NCBI GenBank assembly: GCA_003250135.1 | Contig: QKHF01000098.1 | Span: 1-9,486, forward strand | DNA: 9,486 nucleotides | Direction: 5' to 3' | Source of the DNA: Paracoccaceae bacterium | GTDB taxonomy: Bacteria; Pseudomonadota; Alphaproteobacteria; Rhodobacterales; Rhodobacteraceae | In this document: positions 1-6,240 of the stretch, piece by piece | How the letters are laid out: each line of letters opens with the position of its first letter | Position numbering within the stretch: position 1 is the stretch's first letter | Made by a program: the position numbers and the translations under genes | Notes under the pieces: generated by a model | Told to the model about the DNA's origin: nothing | The model's input: the letters and a program-made list of their open reading frames with translations, nothing else | Databases searched by the model: none

Positions 1-1437
1 CGGTTTTTCGAAACGCTGAACACGGGCGAGGTCGTCTCTCGCCTGTCGGCGGACACCACGGTAATCCAGTCGGTGGTCGGGTCTTCGGCCTCCATCGCGC
101 TCAGGAACACGCTGCTGTTCCTTGGCGGCATGGCGATGCTCTTGATCACCAGCGCCAAGCTGACGGCCCTCGTGCTGCTGATCGTGCCGGTGGTGGTGGT
201 GCCGATCCTCGTGCTCGGGCGGCGGGTGCGCGCGCTCAGCCGCGAAAGCCAGGACCGGATCGCAGACGCCTCCACACTCGCGGGCGAGGCGCTGCAAGCC
301 GTGCAGACCGTTCAGGCCAACACCCATGAGGTGGAAAGCCGGGCGGAGTTCGGCGAGAGGGTGGAGCGCGCCTATGACGTCGCGCGCAAGCGGATCGTCG
401 CTCGCTCCGCCCTGACCGTCATCGTGATCTTCCTGATCTTCACCGGCGTCGTCGGGGTGATGTGGATCGGCGCGCGCGACGTAATCTCAGGCTCGATGAC
501 GGCGGGCGAGCTGGGTCAGTTCATCCTCTACGCGGTGTTCGTCGCAGGCTCGGTCGGCGCGCTCAGTGAGGTCTGGGGCGAATTGCAGCGCGCGGCCGGG
601 GCGACCGAGCGGCTGATGGAGTTGCAGACCGCCGTCAACCCGATCCCGACGCCGGATGCGCCCGCCGCTTTGCCGCCCGAGATCAAGGGCGAGATCGGCT
701 TCGAGGACGTCCTGTTCCACTATCCCTCGCGGCCCGAAACCTCGGCGCTGGAGGGGGTGAGCCTGACGGTCAAGCCGGGAGAGACCGTGGCGCTGGTCGG
801 GCCCTCGGGCGCGGGCAAGACCACACTCTTCCAGATGCTGCTAAGATTCTACGACGCCGACGCGGGCCGGGTGACGCTGGACGGGATGGATGTGCGCGGC
901 TTCGATCCGACCGAGCTGCGCCGCGCCTTCGCCGTGGTGCCGCAGGAGCCGGTGATCTTCGCCGCCTCGGCGCGCGATAACATCCGCTTCGGCCGGCCCG
1001 GCGCGACGGACGCGGAGGTGGAGGCCGCGGCCGAGGCCGCCGCCGCGCATGAGTTCATCGCCAAGCTGCCCGAGGGCTTTGACAGCTATCTGGGCGAGCG
1101 CGGCGTGATGCTGTCGGGCGGGCAGCGCCAGCGCATCGCCATCGCCCGCGCAATCCTGCGCGACGCGCCGGTGCTTCTGCTGGACGAGGCGACCTCGGCG
1201 CTGGATGCGGAGAGCGAGCGGTTGGTGCAGAGCGCGGTGGAGCGGCTGGCCAAGGGCCGCACCACCATGGTCATCGCCCATCGCCTCGCCACCGTGAAGA
1301 AGGCGGACCGGATCGTGGTTCTGGATCAGGGCCGGATCGTCGCCATTGGCGCCCATGATGATCTGGTGGCCGAGGACGGGCTCTACGCCCGCCTCGCGCG
1401 GCTGCAATTCGCTGAGGGCGTGCTGGCGGCGGAGTAA
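1..1437 (+). CDS. MsbA-like ABC exporter, fused permease/ATPase, 5'-truncated by window edge
   Basis: This is an ATP-driven inner-membrane exporter half-transporter (ABCB/MsbA type) that should act as a homodimer. The frame is open from base 1, so the gene starts outside the window. 478 residues are visible, and a usual length near 600 means roughly 120 N-terminal residues, including the first two membrane helices, are missing. The visible part begins with the typical intracellular-loop sequence FFETLNTGEVVSRLSADT. Four hydrophobic segments follow (about 97-225 and 412-560 nt), then the nucleotide-binding domain: Walker A GPSGAGKTT (799-825), Q-loop VVPQEP (about 934), signature LSGGQRQR (1111-1134), Walker B VLLLDEATSALD (1171-1206) and H-loop VIAHR (His codon 1279). 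All catalytic motifs are intact. It resembles the alphaproteobacterial MsbA-related group (my recollection of TIGR02204). The substrate cannot be read from sequence; lipid or drug export are the usual guesses. Confidence 0.95.
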   Translation, partial: RFFETLNTGEVVSRLSADTTVIQSVVGSSASIALRNTLLFLGGMAMLLITSAKLTALVLLIVPVVVVPILVLGRRVRALSRESQDRIADASTLAGEALQAVQTVQANTHEVESRAEFGERVERAYDVARKRIVARSALTVIVIFLIFTGVVGVMWIGARDVISGSMTAGELGQFILYAVFVAGSVGALSEVWGELQRAAGATERLMELQTAVNPIPTPDAPAALPPEIKGEIGFEDVLFHYPSRPETSALEGVSLTVKPGETVALVGPSGAGKTTLFQMLLRFYDADAGRVTLDGMDVRGFDPTELRRAFAVVPQEPVIFAASARDNIRFGRPGATDAEVEAAAEAAAAHEFIAKLPEGFDSYLGERGVMLSGGQRQRIAIARAILRDAPVLLLDEATSALDAESERLVQSAVERLAKGRTTMVIAHRLATVKKADRIVVLDQGRIVAIGAHDDLVAEDGLYARLARLQFAEGVLAAE

Positions 1438-1467
1438 GCCCGCGGTCTGATCGAGATTTCGCGCCTT

Positions 1468-1483
1468 CCCGACCAACGTCGGG
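1468..1483 (+). terminator. Possible weak terminator hairpin after the ABC exporter gene
   Basis: A perfect 6-bp stem CCCGAC/GTCGGG encloses the loop CAAC, 31 bases after the exporter stop codon. No T-run follows directly. The nearest T-rich stretch, with TCATTTT twice in tandem (1493-1507), is about ten bases further on, and a second 6-bp inverted repeat (CGCGAC 1486-1491 / GTCGCG 1508-1513) encloses that AT-rich patch. This is the most plausible place for exporter transcription to end before the next gene, but it is not a canonical intrinsic terminator. Confidence 0.3.
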
Positions 1484-1575
1484 CGCGCGACCTCATTTTA
1501 TCATTTTGTCGCGAGCATGGAGCGCGCCCCTCCGGTAGAGTGAGGCGCAGGGGCGCAGCGCGGGAGCAGACGACC

Positions 1576-3489
1576 ATGAGTGGCGACATGTCCGTCGAAC
1601 CGAAATCGATGGGAACCCTGGCCGACAAGCGCGCGATAGAGGCGGCGCCGCTGTCCGAGCGCTGGTCGGCGCGCAACACATACGAATTGCTTTGCCAGAC
1701 CGCCGCGCGGCACGGCAATCGACCGGCGCTCTCGTTCCAGATCGAAAGCGGCCCGAAGGATTCGGCGGAGACGCTGACCTGGTTCGAGGTCCTGAGCCAT
1801 GTGAACCAGGCCGCCAACCTGTTCCGGCGGCTCGGCGTCGGCGAGGGCGACGTGGTCGCCTATCTGCTGCCGAACTGCAACGAGACCGCGATTGCGCTGC
1901 TCGCGGGGCAGACGGCGGGCGTGGTGGCGCCGATCAACCCGCTGCTGGAGCCGGATCATATCGCCGCCCTGCTGCGCGAGACCGGCGCCAAGGTGCTCGT
2001 GACGCTGGCGCCCTTCCCAAAGTCTCAACTCAACGAAAAGGCATTGAAGGCGGCCGCCGAGGCGCCCTCGGTCGAGACGGTGCTGGAGGTGGACATCGCC
2101 CGCTATCTGACGCCGCCGGTCAAGTGGCTGATCCCGATGTTTCGGCCCGGCCGTCCGGACGAGGGCTCAGCCAAAGTCCTGAACTTTGAGGCCGAGGCCG
2201 CCAAGGAGAAATCCGGCGGCCTGACCTTTCAGCCAGAGGCGCGGGCCGACACCATCTCGGCGCTGTTCCACACCGGCGGCACCACCGGCATGCCCAAGAT
2301 CGCGCCGCACCGGCAGCAGGGCATGCTCTACAACGGCTGGCTGGTGGAGCGGCTGATCTTCGACGAGAACTCGGTCGTCCTCTGCCCGATGCCGCTGTTC
2401 CACTGTTTCGGCGCCTATCCGATGTGGATGGCCTGCGTCGCCTCGGGCGCGCATATGGTGATGCCCACCCCCGCGGGCTATCGCGGCGACGGAGTGATGG
2501 ACAATTTCTGGAAGCTGATCGAGCGTTGGCGCGTCACCTTCCTGACCACGGTGCCGACCGCCGTCGCCGCGCTGATGCAGCGGACGGTGAACGCCGACGT
2601 CTCCTCGCTGCAATACGCGATCTGCGGCTCCGCCCCGCTGCCGAAGGAGCTGTTCCGGCAGTTCGAGGAGGCGACGGGCGTCAAGATCCTCGAAGGCTAT
2701 GGCCAGACCGAGACGACCTGCCTGATCTCCTGCAACCCGCCCAATGGCGAGCGCAAGCTGGGCTCGGTGGGCCTGCCCTTTCCCTATACCGAGGTCCGCA
2801 TCCTGCATCTCGACCAGCACGGCCGCGTCTCGAAGGAGTGCGGCGTCGACGAGGTCGGCGAGATCTGCGTGAAAAGCCCCGGCGTCTTTCCCGGCTACAC
2901 GGACCCGGCGCGCAATGAGGGGCTGTTCGCGGAGGGCGGCTGGCTGCGCACTGGCGATCTCGGGCGGCTGGACGCGGACGGCTATCTGTGGATCACCGGG
3001 CGCGCCAAGGACGTCATCATCCGCGGAGGCCACAACATCGACCCCGCGATTATCGAAGAGGCGCTGGCCAAGCACCCGCAGGTGGCGTTCGTCGGCGCGA
3101 TCGGCCAGCCGGATTCCTACTCAGGCGAATTGCCCTGCGCCTATGTCGAACTGATTGATGGCGGCTCGGTCTCGGCCGAAGAGTTGATGGCCTTCGCCGC
3201 CGAGAATGTCGGCGAACGCGCCGCCCGGCCGGATTACGTGGAGATCGTCGACGAATTGCCGAAGACCGCCGTCGGCAAGATCTTCAAGCCCGAGCTGCGC
3301 AAGCGCGCCATCGCCCGCATCTATCAGGCGGCGCTGGCCGAGGCCGGGATCGCCGCCGCCGTATCGGTCGTCGAGGACCCAAGGCTGGGGCTGGTGGCCG
3401 AACTGAGCCCGGCCACAGGCGCGCTGGACGAGGCGGCGGCCGGCGCAGCGCTCGGCGCCTTCGCCCGGCCGTGGCGGACTGCGCCCTAG
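1576..3489 (+). CDS. Acyl-CoA synthetase, AMP-binding (ANL superfamily)
   Basis: The enzyme activates a carboxylic acid, probably a fatty acid, to its acyl-CoA through an acyl-AMP intermediate. At 637 residues it fits the long bacterial acyl-CoA synthetases of the PRK07529 type. Visible motifs: phosphate loop FHTGGTTGMPK (231-241, Gly where many relatives have Ser), YGQTET (375-380), the hinge-region GDLG with Asp461, GRAKDVIIRGG (475-485), and PKTAVGKIFK with the presumed catalytic Lys568. About 65 residues follow that lysine, an Ala-rich C-terminal tail. The ATG at 1576 was chosen because GGGAG lies nine bases upstream; the in-frame GTG at 1540 has no such site. No beta-oxidation gene is adjacent, so the substrate is unassigned. 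The ATG is 138 bases after the exporter stop, so it is probably transcribed separately. Its stop codon overlaps that of the convergent cytochrome gene. Confidence 0.93.
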   Translation: MSGDMSVEPKSMGTLADKRAIEAAPLSERWSARNTYELLCQTAARHGNRPALSFQIESGPKDSAETLTWFEVLSHVNQAANLFRRLGVGEGDVVAYLLPNCNETAIALLAGQTAGVVAPINPLLEPDHIAALLRETGAKVLVTLAPFPKSQLNEKALKAAAEAPSVETVLEVDIARYLTPPVKWLIPMFRPGRPDEGSAKVLNFEAEAAKEKSGGLTFQPEARADTISALFHTGGTTGMPKIAPHRQQGMLYNGWLVERLIFDENSVVLCPMPLFHCFGAYPMWMACVASGAHMVMPTPAGYRGDGVMDNFWKLIERWRVTFLTTVPTAVAALMQRTVNADVSSLQYAICGSAPLPKELFRQFEEATGVKILEGYGQTETTCLISCNPPNGERKLGSVGLPFPYTEVRILHLDQHGRVSKECGVDEVGEICVKSPGVFPGYTDPARNEGLFAEGGWLRTGDLGRLDADGYLWITGRAKDVIIRGGHNIDPAIIEEALAKHPQVAFVGAIGQPDSYSGELPCAYVELIDGGSVSAEELMAFAAENVGERAARPDYVEIVDELPKTAVGKIFKPELRKRAIARIYQAALAEAGIAAAVSVVEDPRLGLVAELSPATGALDEAAAGAALGAFARPWRTAP

Positions 3490-3494
3490 GGCGC
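3481..3494. repeat. 14-bp perfect palindrome over two overlapping stop codons
   Basis: GCGCCCTAGGGCGC is a perfect palindrome. Its central CTAG supplies the TAG stop of the plus-strand acyl-CoA synthetase (3487-3489) and the TAG stop of the minus-strand cytochrome gene (3488-3486). In RNA of either strand it can form a five-base-pair GC stem with a CUAG loop. No T-run follows on either side, so any role as a bidirectional terminator is inferred. Confidence 0.6.
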
Positions 3495-3800
3495 CAGGCT
3501 CCTGATATAGGCGGTGATGTCGTCTACGGCGTTGGCCGAGATGTCGAGCTTCGGCATCGGCGGATGCGGATCGCTGATCCAGGCGCGCAGCGCCTCTTCC
3601 GAGCGGGTCTCGGCGACGTTCTGGAACGACGGCCCAACGTCCCCGCCCGGCCCGTCTGGGCCGATCAGATGGCACTCCACGCACCAGCGCTCGACCATCT
3701 CGCGGCCGCGCTCCGGACTCGGCTCGCGCGGGTCCTGCGCCAGGGCGGGAGCCGCGATAAACGCGGTGGCGAAAGCGGCGAGAACGGAGGCGCGGGTCAC
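3486..3800 (-). CDS. Small periplasmic monoheme cytochrome c
   Basis: This is a 104-residue class I-type cytochrome c, an electron carrier in the periplasm. Residues 1-21 form a Sec signal peptide ending ALA before QD. A single heme-attachment motif CVECH lies at 40-44, and the likely distal ligand is Met82 in PPMPKLD, followed by a C-terminal helix (VDDITAYIRSL). Mature size is about 83 residues. It starts with GTG at 3800, preceded by GAGGGG at an eight-base spacing. The GTGA overlaps the stop codon of the upstream cytochrome gene, which points to translational coupling and a shared transcript. It is the last gene of the minus-strand cytochrome block and probably shuttles electrons to or from the diheme protein encoded upstream. 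That partnership is inferred from gene order only. Confidence 0.9.
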   Translation of the reverse strand: MTRASVLAAFATAFIAAPALAQDPREPSPERGREMVERWCVECHLIGPDGPGGDVGPSFQNVAETRSEEALRAWISDPHPPMPKLDISANAVDDITAYIRSLAP

Positions 3801-4276
3801 TGCTGCGTCCCCTCGGGCATAAGTTCGGGCTCGACGAACGGCTCATCCACCGTCCAGCCGCGGATCAGTTCGGGGATCTCATCCTCGGAGAACCCTTTCT
3901 GGGCGTCAGGCGTGGCGACGAAGGCGGCGAGATCGGCGATCTCCTCGCCCGTTAGCTCCACCTGATAGCCGAACTCCGTGGCCTGCAACTCGGCCATCGC
4001 CAGCGAGCCGCGCCACATCCGGGCGGCGAAACTCACGGGGTCGATGATCCTGGGCTCCTCCACCGCGTCCAGCGGCGGCCCGGCGAGACCCCCGACGCCG
4101 TTGACCGAGTGGCAGACGACGCAGCCCTTGAAGACGAACAGCGCCCGCCCCTCTTTCGCATCGGGGCTGGGCACGGCGATCATCGGCCCGGCGGCCATCG
4201 CCGGCGCGGCGGTCAGGGTTGAAACCGTGGCGGCGACCAGAAGCGGGAGCATGGAACGACCAATTACGCGAAACAC
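3797..4276 (-). CDS. Periplasmic monoheme cytochrome c with extended C-terminus
   Basis: This is a 159-residue exported c-type cytochrome. A signal peptide covers about residues 1-29 (hydrophobic core LPLLVAATVSTLTAA, then AMA). The heme motif CVVCH is at 52-56 after a KG turn, and NGVGGLAGPPLD follows. The distal ligand is not obvious: Met87 (ARMWRG) and Met94 (LAMAEL) are both candidates. An ELTGEEIADLAAFV helix ends the cytochrome fold, and about 38 acidic residues follow (FSEDEIPELIRGW to the end), a tail longer than in simple carriers. I chose the GTG at 4276 because GGAGGG lies eight bases upstream; the longer reading from ATG 4339 and the shorter one from ATG 4252 lack a site. It begins 82 bases after the diheme gene ends and overlaps the next cytochrome gene by four bases. 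I recall similar uncharacterised cytochromes with the RMWRG motif in Rhodobacteraceae. Function is unknown beyond electron transfer. Confidence 0.88.
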   Translation of the reverse strand: MFRVIGRSMLPLLVAATVSTLTAAPAMAAGPMIAVPSPDAKEGRALFVFKGCVVCHSVNGVGGLAGPPLDAVEEPRIIDPVSFAARMWRGSLAMAELQATEFGYQVELTGEEIADLAAFVATPDAQKGFSEDEIPELIRGWTVDEPFVEPELMPEGTQQ

Positions 4277-4338
4277 GGGCGAAGCCCTCCTGTCGGGTTG
4301 ATTTGAGGCGAGAGTGCGGAAGCGCGGCGGGCGGCGCA

Positions 4339-4352
4339 TTGATTCAGGTCAC
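4339..4352 (-). promoter_or_regulatory. CRP/FNR-family-like half-palindrome upstream of the cytochrome pair
   Basis: The minus strand reads GTGACCTGAATCAA, which fits xTGA-N6-TCAx and differs from the FNR consensus TTGA-N6-TCAA at one outer base. It lies in the gap between the diheme gene and the 159-residue cytochrome gene, centred about 70 bases upstream of the cytochrome GTG. An FnrL-type oxygen response would suit cytochrome genes in this group, but no good -10 box is visible at the expected distance. This is a motif match only. Confidence 0.3.
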
Positions 4353-4358
4353 GGGTGG

Positions 4359-5708
4359 TCAGTCTATGACGGGCAATCCGCTGGGAACAGTCTCGGGCGC
4401 GGTCCCGCGCGCCTCCAGCACCGCCGGGTCGGTCAGGGCGTTCAGGAAGGCGAGAATGTCGGCGACCTCGTCCTCCCCCGCCAGCCACGCCGACAGCTCG
4501 TTGGCGGACGCGATCGCGGCCAGCAACTCCGGGTCTTTCAGGACAGCGAAGTCGACGGAGTCGAGGTCCGCGCGGCTGGGCAGAACCGCCTCGGTCCCGT
4601 CGCAGGCGTAGAGCCCGTCGACCGGGTCCATGTGGTGGCGCACCACCCCCTCCATCGTGGCGTAGGCGCCCGCATGGCCGTAGGGCGCGGTCAACGCGAC
4701 ATTGCGCAGGCTGGGGGTGCGGAACCGGTAGCGGTCTTCCGCATCGCCGGTGACGCGTTCGCGCCCGTAATCCTCGCGCCCGCTCGCCCCGTCGCCCTTG
4801 CCGGGACCGATCTGCGGCATGGCGATGGCGTGGAACTCGTGATCGGTCTGGAACGCCCCGCTGTGGCAGCCCGAGCATCCCGCCTCGCCGTAGAAGAGGG
4901 CCATGCCCCGTTCGGCGGAGTCTGACATCGCGCCAGCTTCGCCCCGCAAGCGCCGGTCGAAGGCGCTACCGTCGCTGCGGAACGCGGCGGCCTCGAAGGC
5001 GGCGATAGCGTTAGCAGCGTCGGCGAAGCGAATTTCTTCCGGCTTAAGGCCATACGCCGCCTCGAACATCTGGGCGTAGCCGGGAATGGCGCGCAGGCGA
5101 TCCTCCAGAATCGCCCAGACCTTCGGCAGATCCTTGGCCTCGGCGGCGATGGCGATCTCGTTCTCCGGCGGCTGACCGGCCATCTCGGCCATCGAGGTCA
5201 CGGGAAACATCGCCTGCGCGGCGAGCGCGCTTTTCAGCCCGTGCGGCAGCGCGTCCCCGGCTGGGGAGCGGAAGCCGGAGGGGAAGGACGGGTCCGCCTC
5301 GACCCGGCCGTCATGGAACATCACGCGGAATTCGGCGGCGCCGAGATTGAACAGCGCCGGGGCGTTTCGCGGCACGCGCTCATAGATCGCATTTGACTGC
5401 GCGCCCGTGTTGCGATCCGGCCCGAGGCCGGTCGCGCCCTCGCCCACCGGGACGGACAGGCCATCGCCGGTCGCCTCGGCGGGATGATGGCAGGTGGCGC
5501 AGGAGATGTTCTGATTGCCGCTCAGGACCTTGTCGAAGAAGAGCGCGCGGCCCAGCTCCACCTCCGCCGGGTTCGGCGCGCCGCCGTCACGGAAATCCCC
5601 GTTGGCGACAGGAGCAGGCAGGACGAGGCCCACCGCGCCCGCGGACAGGGCGCCCGCCGCCAAAACGCCCAGAACCGTCAACAAACCCAGCTTGTGCGAA
5701 CTACGCAT
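4359..5708 (-). CDS. Diheme MauG/cytochrome c peroxidase-like protein, atypical subfamily
   Basis: This 449-residue exported diheme protein belongs to the bacterial cytochrome c peroxidase/MauG family, which either reduces hydrogen peroxide with electrons from small cytochromes or oxidises residues in a partner protein. The N-terminus has a hydrophobic export segment (7-30). Heme motifs are CATCH (70-74) and CSGCH (278-282). Family landmarks are RNAPALFN (114-121), FHDGR (131-135), QAMFPVTS-EM (165-176) and TPSLRNVALTAPYGH (331-345). Aligned by spacing to CcpA and MauG, Gln165, Pro169 and Glu175 match the peroxide-site residues. However, His132 replaces the bridging Trp, an insertion of about 23 residues follows it, and VVRHHM (355-360) stands where CcpA has a Met and MauG a Tyr heme ligand. 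The start ATG at 5708 has GAGGGG five bases upstream; longer readings lack a signal peptide. It is first of three same-strand cytochrome genes. Peroxidase or MauG activity is therefore uncertain. Confidence 0.9.
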   Translation of the reverse strand: MRSSHKLGLLTVLGVLAAGALSAGAVGLVLPAPVANGDFRDGGAPNPAEVELGRALFFDKVLSGNQNISCATCHHPAEATGDGLSVPVGEGATGLGPDRNTGAQSNAIYERVPRNAPALFNLGAAEFRVMFHDGRVEADPSFPSGFRSPAGDALPHGLKSALAAQAMFPVTSMAEMAGQPPENEIAIAAEAKDLPKVWAILEDRLRAIPGYAQMFEAAYGLKPEEIRFADAANAIAAFEAAAFRSDGSAFDRRLRGEAGAMSDSAERGMALFYGEAGCSGCHSGAFQTDHEFHAIAMPQIGPGKGDGASGREDYGRERVTGDAEDRYRFRTPSLRNVALTAPYGHAGAYATMEGVVRHHMDPVDGLYACDGTEAVLPSRADLDSVDFAVLKDPELLAAIASANELSAWLAGEDEVADILAFLNALTDPAVLEARGTAPETVPSGLPVID

Positions 5709-5735
5709 GACCACCCCTCGACACGCCCCCCATCG

Positions 5736-5764
5736 GCAATGCGCCACTTGGGTAACCGCGTCAA
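5736..5764 (-). promoter_or_regulatory. Candidate promoter of the diheme cytochrome operon
   Basis: On the minus strand a good -35 box TTGACG (5764-5759) is followed 17 bases later by a poor -10 box CATTGC (5741-5736), about 28 bases before the diheme gene ATG. The 148-base gap after the cupin gene suggests independent transcription. The weak -10 box would fit an activated promoter. One arm of the GGGTAAC/GTTACCC inverted repeat lies in the spacer. Confidence 0.25.
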
Positions 5765-5809
5765 GCGGCGGAATTTCGGCAGGGGACGGATTTTGAACGC
5801 GTGTTACCC
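5750..5809. repeat. Inverted repeat GGGTAAC ... GTTACCC before the diheme gene
   Basis: GGGTAAC at 5750-5756 and its exact complement GTTACCC at 5803-5809 are separated by 46 bases in the gap between the cupin and diheme genes. The arms are about 53 bases apart centre to centre, roughly five helical turns. They could be two half-operators for a regulator, or chance; seven-base arms are short. Confidence 0.3.
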
Positions 5810-5856
5810 GCGTCCGCGGCAAAAGTCGCGATCCACATAAATTCGGTTGAAGACGC

Positions 5857-6240
5857 CTATCCCGCGAACCAGCGGCGAGAAACCTCCGAGCGGTCGTCGT
5901 AATGTGCTTCGAAAATCGGCGCGGCGAGTATCGCCAACATCCGGAGCTGCCCGTCTCCGGCATTCCGAAAGCCGTGACGCCGTTTCGCCGGGATCACAAC
6001 CGACTGGCCCGCCTCGGCTCGGCGCTGCTCGTCCTCGATCCAAAGATCCGCAGAGCCCGACAGCACCGTAAGTACCTCCTCGACCGGATGCCAATGGGTC
6101 GGCGCGCCGAGGCCCGGCTCACACCACTGTTCGAACACGGTCAGAGCTTCGGCGCCGGTCAGCCGTGAGACGCGCATGCGCGTCGACACCCCCGGCCGCC
6201 AAATTTCGAGGGGCTGACCTTCATGGTCGATCAACTTCAT
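5857..6240 (-). CDS. Single-domain cupin protein
   Basis: This is a 127-residue cytoplasmic beta-barrel protein of the cupin superfamily with no signal peptide. Cupin motif 1 is seen as APTHWHPVEEVLTVLSG, with His49, His51 and Glu55 as metal ligands. Motif 2 is VVIPAKRRHGFRN, with His89 as the fourth ligand. The metal site is complete, so it probably binds a divalent metal. Small cupins of this kind include dioxygenases, isomerases and sugar- or effector-binding proteins, and nothing here decides between them. The ATG at 6240 is preceded by GGGAGGG at a seven-base spacing. It lies on the same strand as the cytochrome genes but 148 bases upstream, so co-transcription is possible, not shown. 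Confidence 0.85.
   Translation of the reverse strand: MKLIDHEGQPLEIWRPGVSTRMRVSRLTGAEALTVFEQWCEPGLGAPTHWHPVEEVLTVLSGSADLWIEDEQRRAEAGQSVVIPAKRRHGFRNAGDGQLRMLAILAAPIFEAHYDDRSEVSRRWFAG

Noticed and set aside
841..1476. 211-residue minus-strand open frame over the ABC ATPase domain
   Set aside because: It lies opposite Walker A-adjacent, signature and Walker B sequence; a composition shadow.
1493..1541. Possible promoter for acyl-CoA synthetase (TTGTCG ... TAGAGT)
   Set aside because: The spacer would be 24 bases, too long for a sigma70 promoter; no better pair of boxes found.
2167..3075. 302-residue minus-strand open frame inside the acyl-CoA synthetase
   Set aside because: It is antisense to conserved synthetase motifs, has low-complexity Ala/Arg/Gly/Asp/His composition and no domain likeness.
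4280..4291. GAAGCCCTCCT shared between the cytochrome ribosome site and the gap at about 6361-6371
   Set aside because: It is an 11-base match without extension. In the gap it precedes no usable start codon at proper spacing, so it looks like chance similarity to a Shine-Dalgarno.
4277..4339. N-terminal extension of the 159-residue cytochrome from ATG 4339
   Set aside because: The Shine-Dalgarno GGAGGG sits inside this extension, eight bases before GTG 4276, and the extension would put 21 polar/basic residues before the signal peptide.
5709..5963. 85-residue N-terminal extension of the diheme protein
   Set aside because: It overlaps the cupin gene end, is Arg-rich, and would bury the signal peptide; ATG 5708 has a ribosome site and an export signal right after it.
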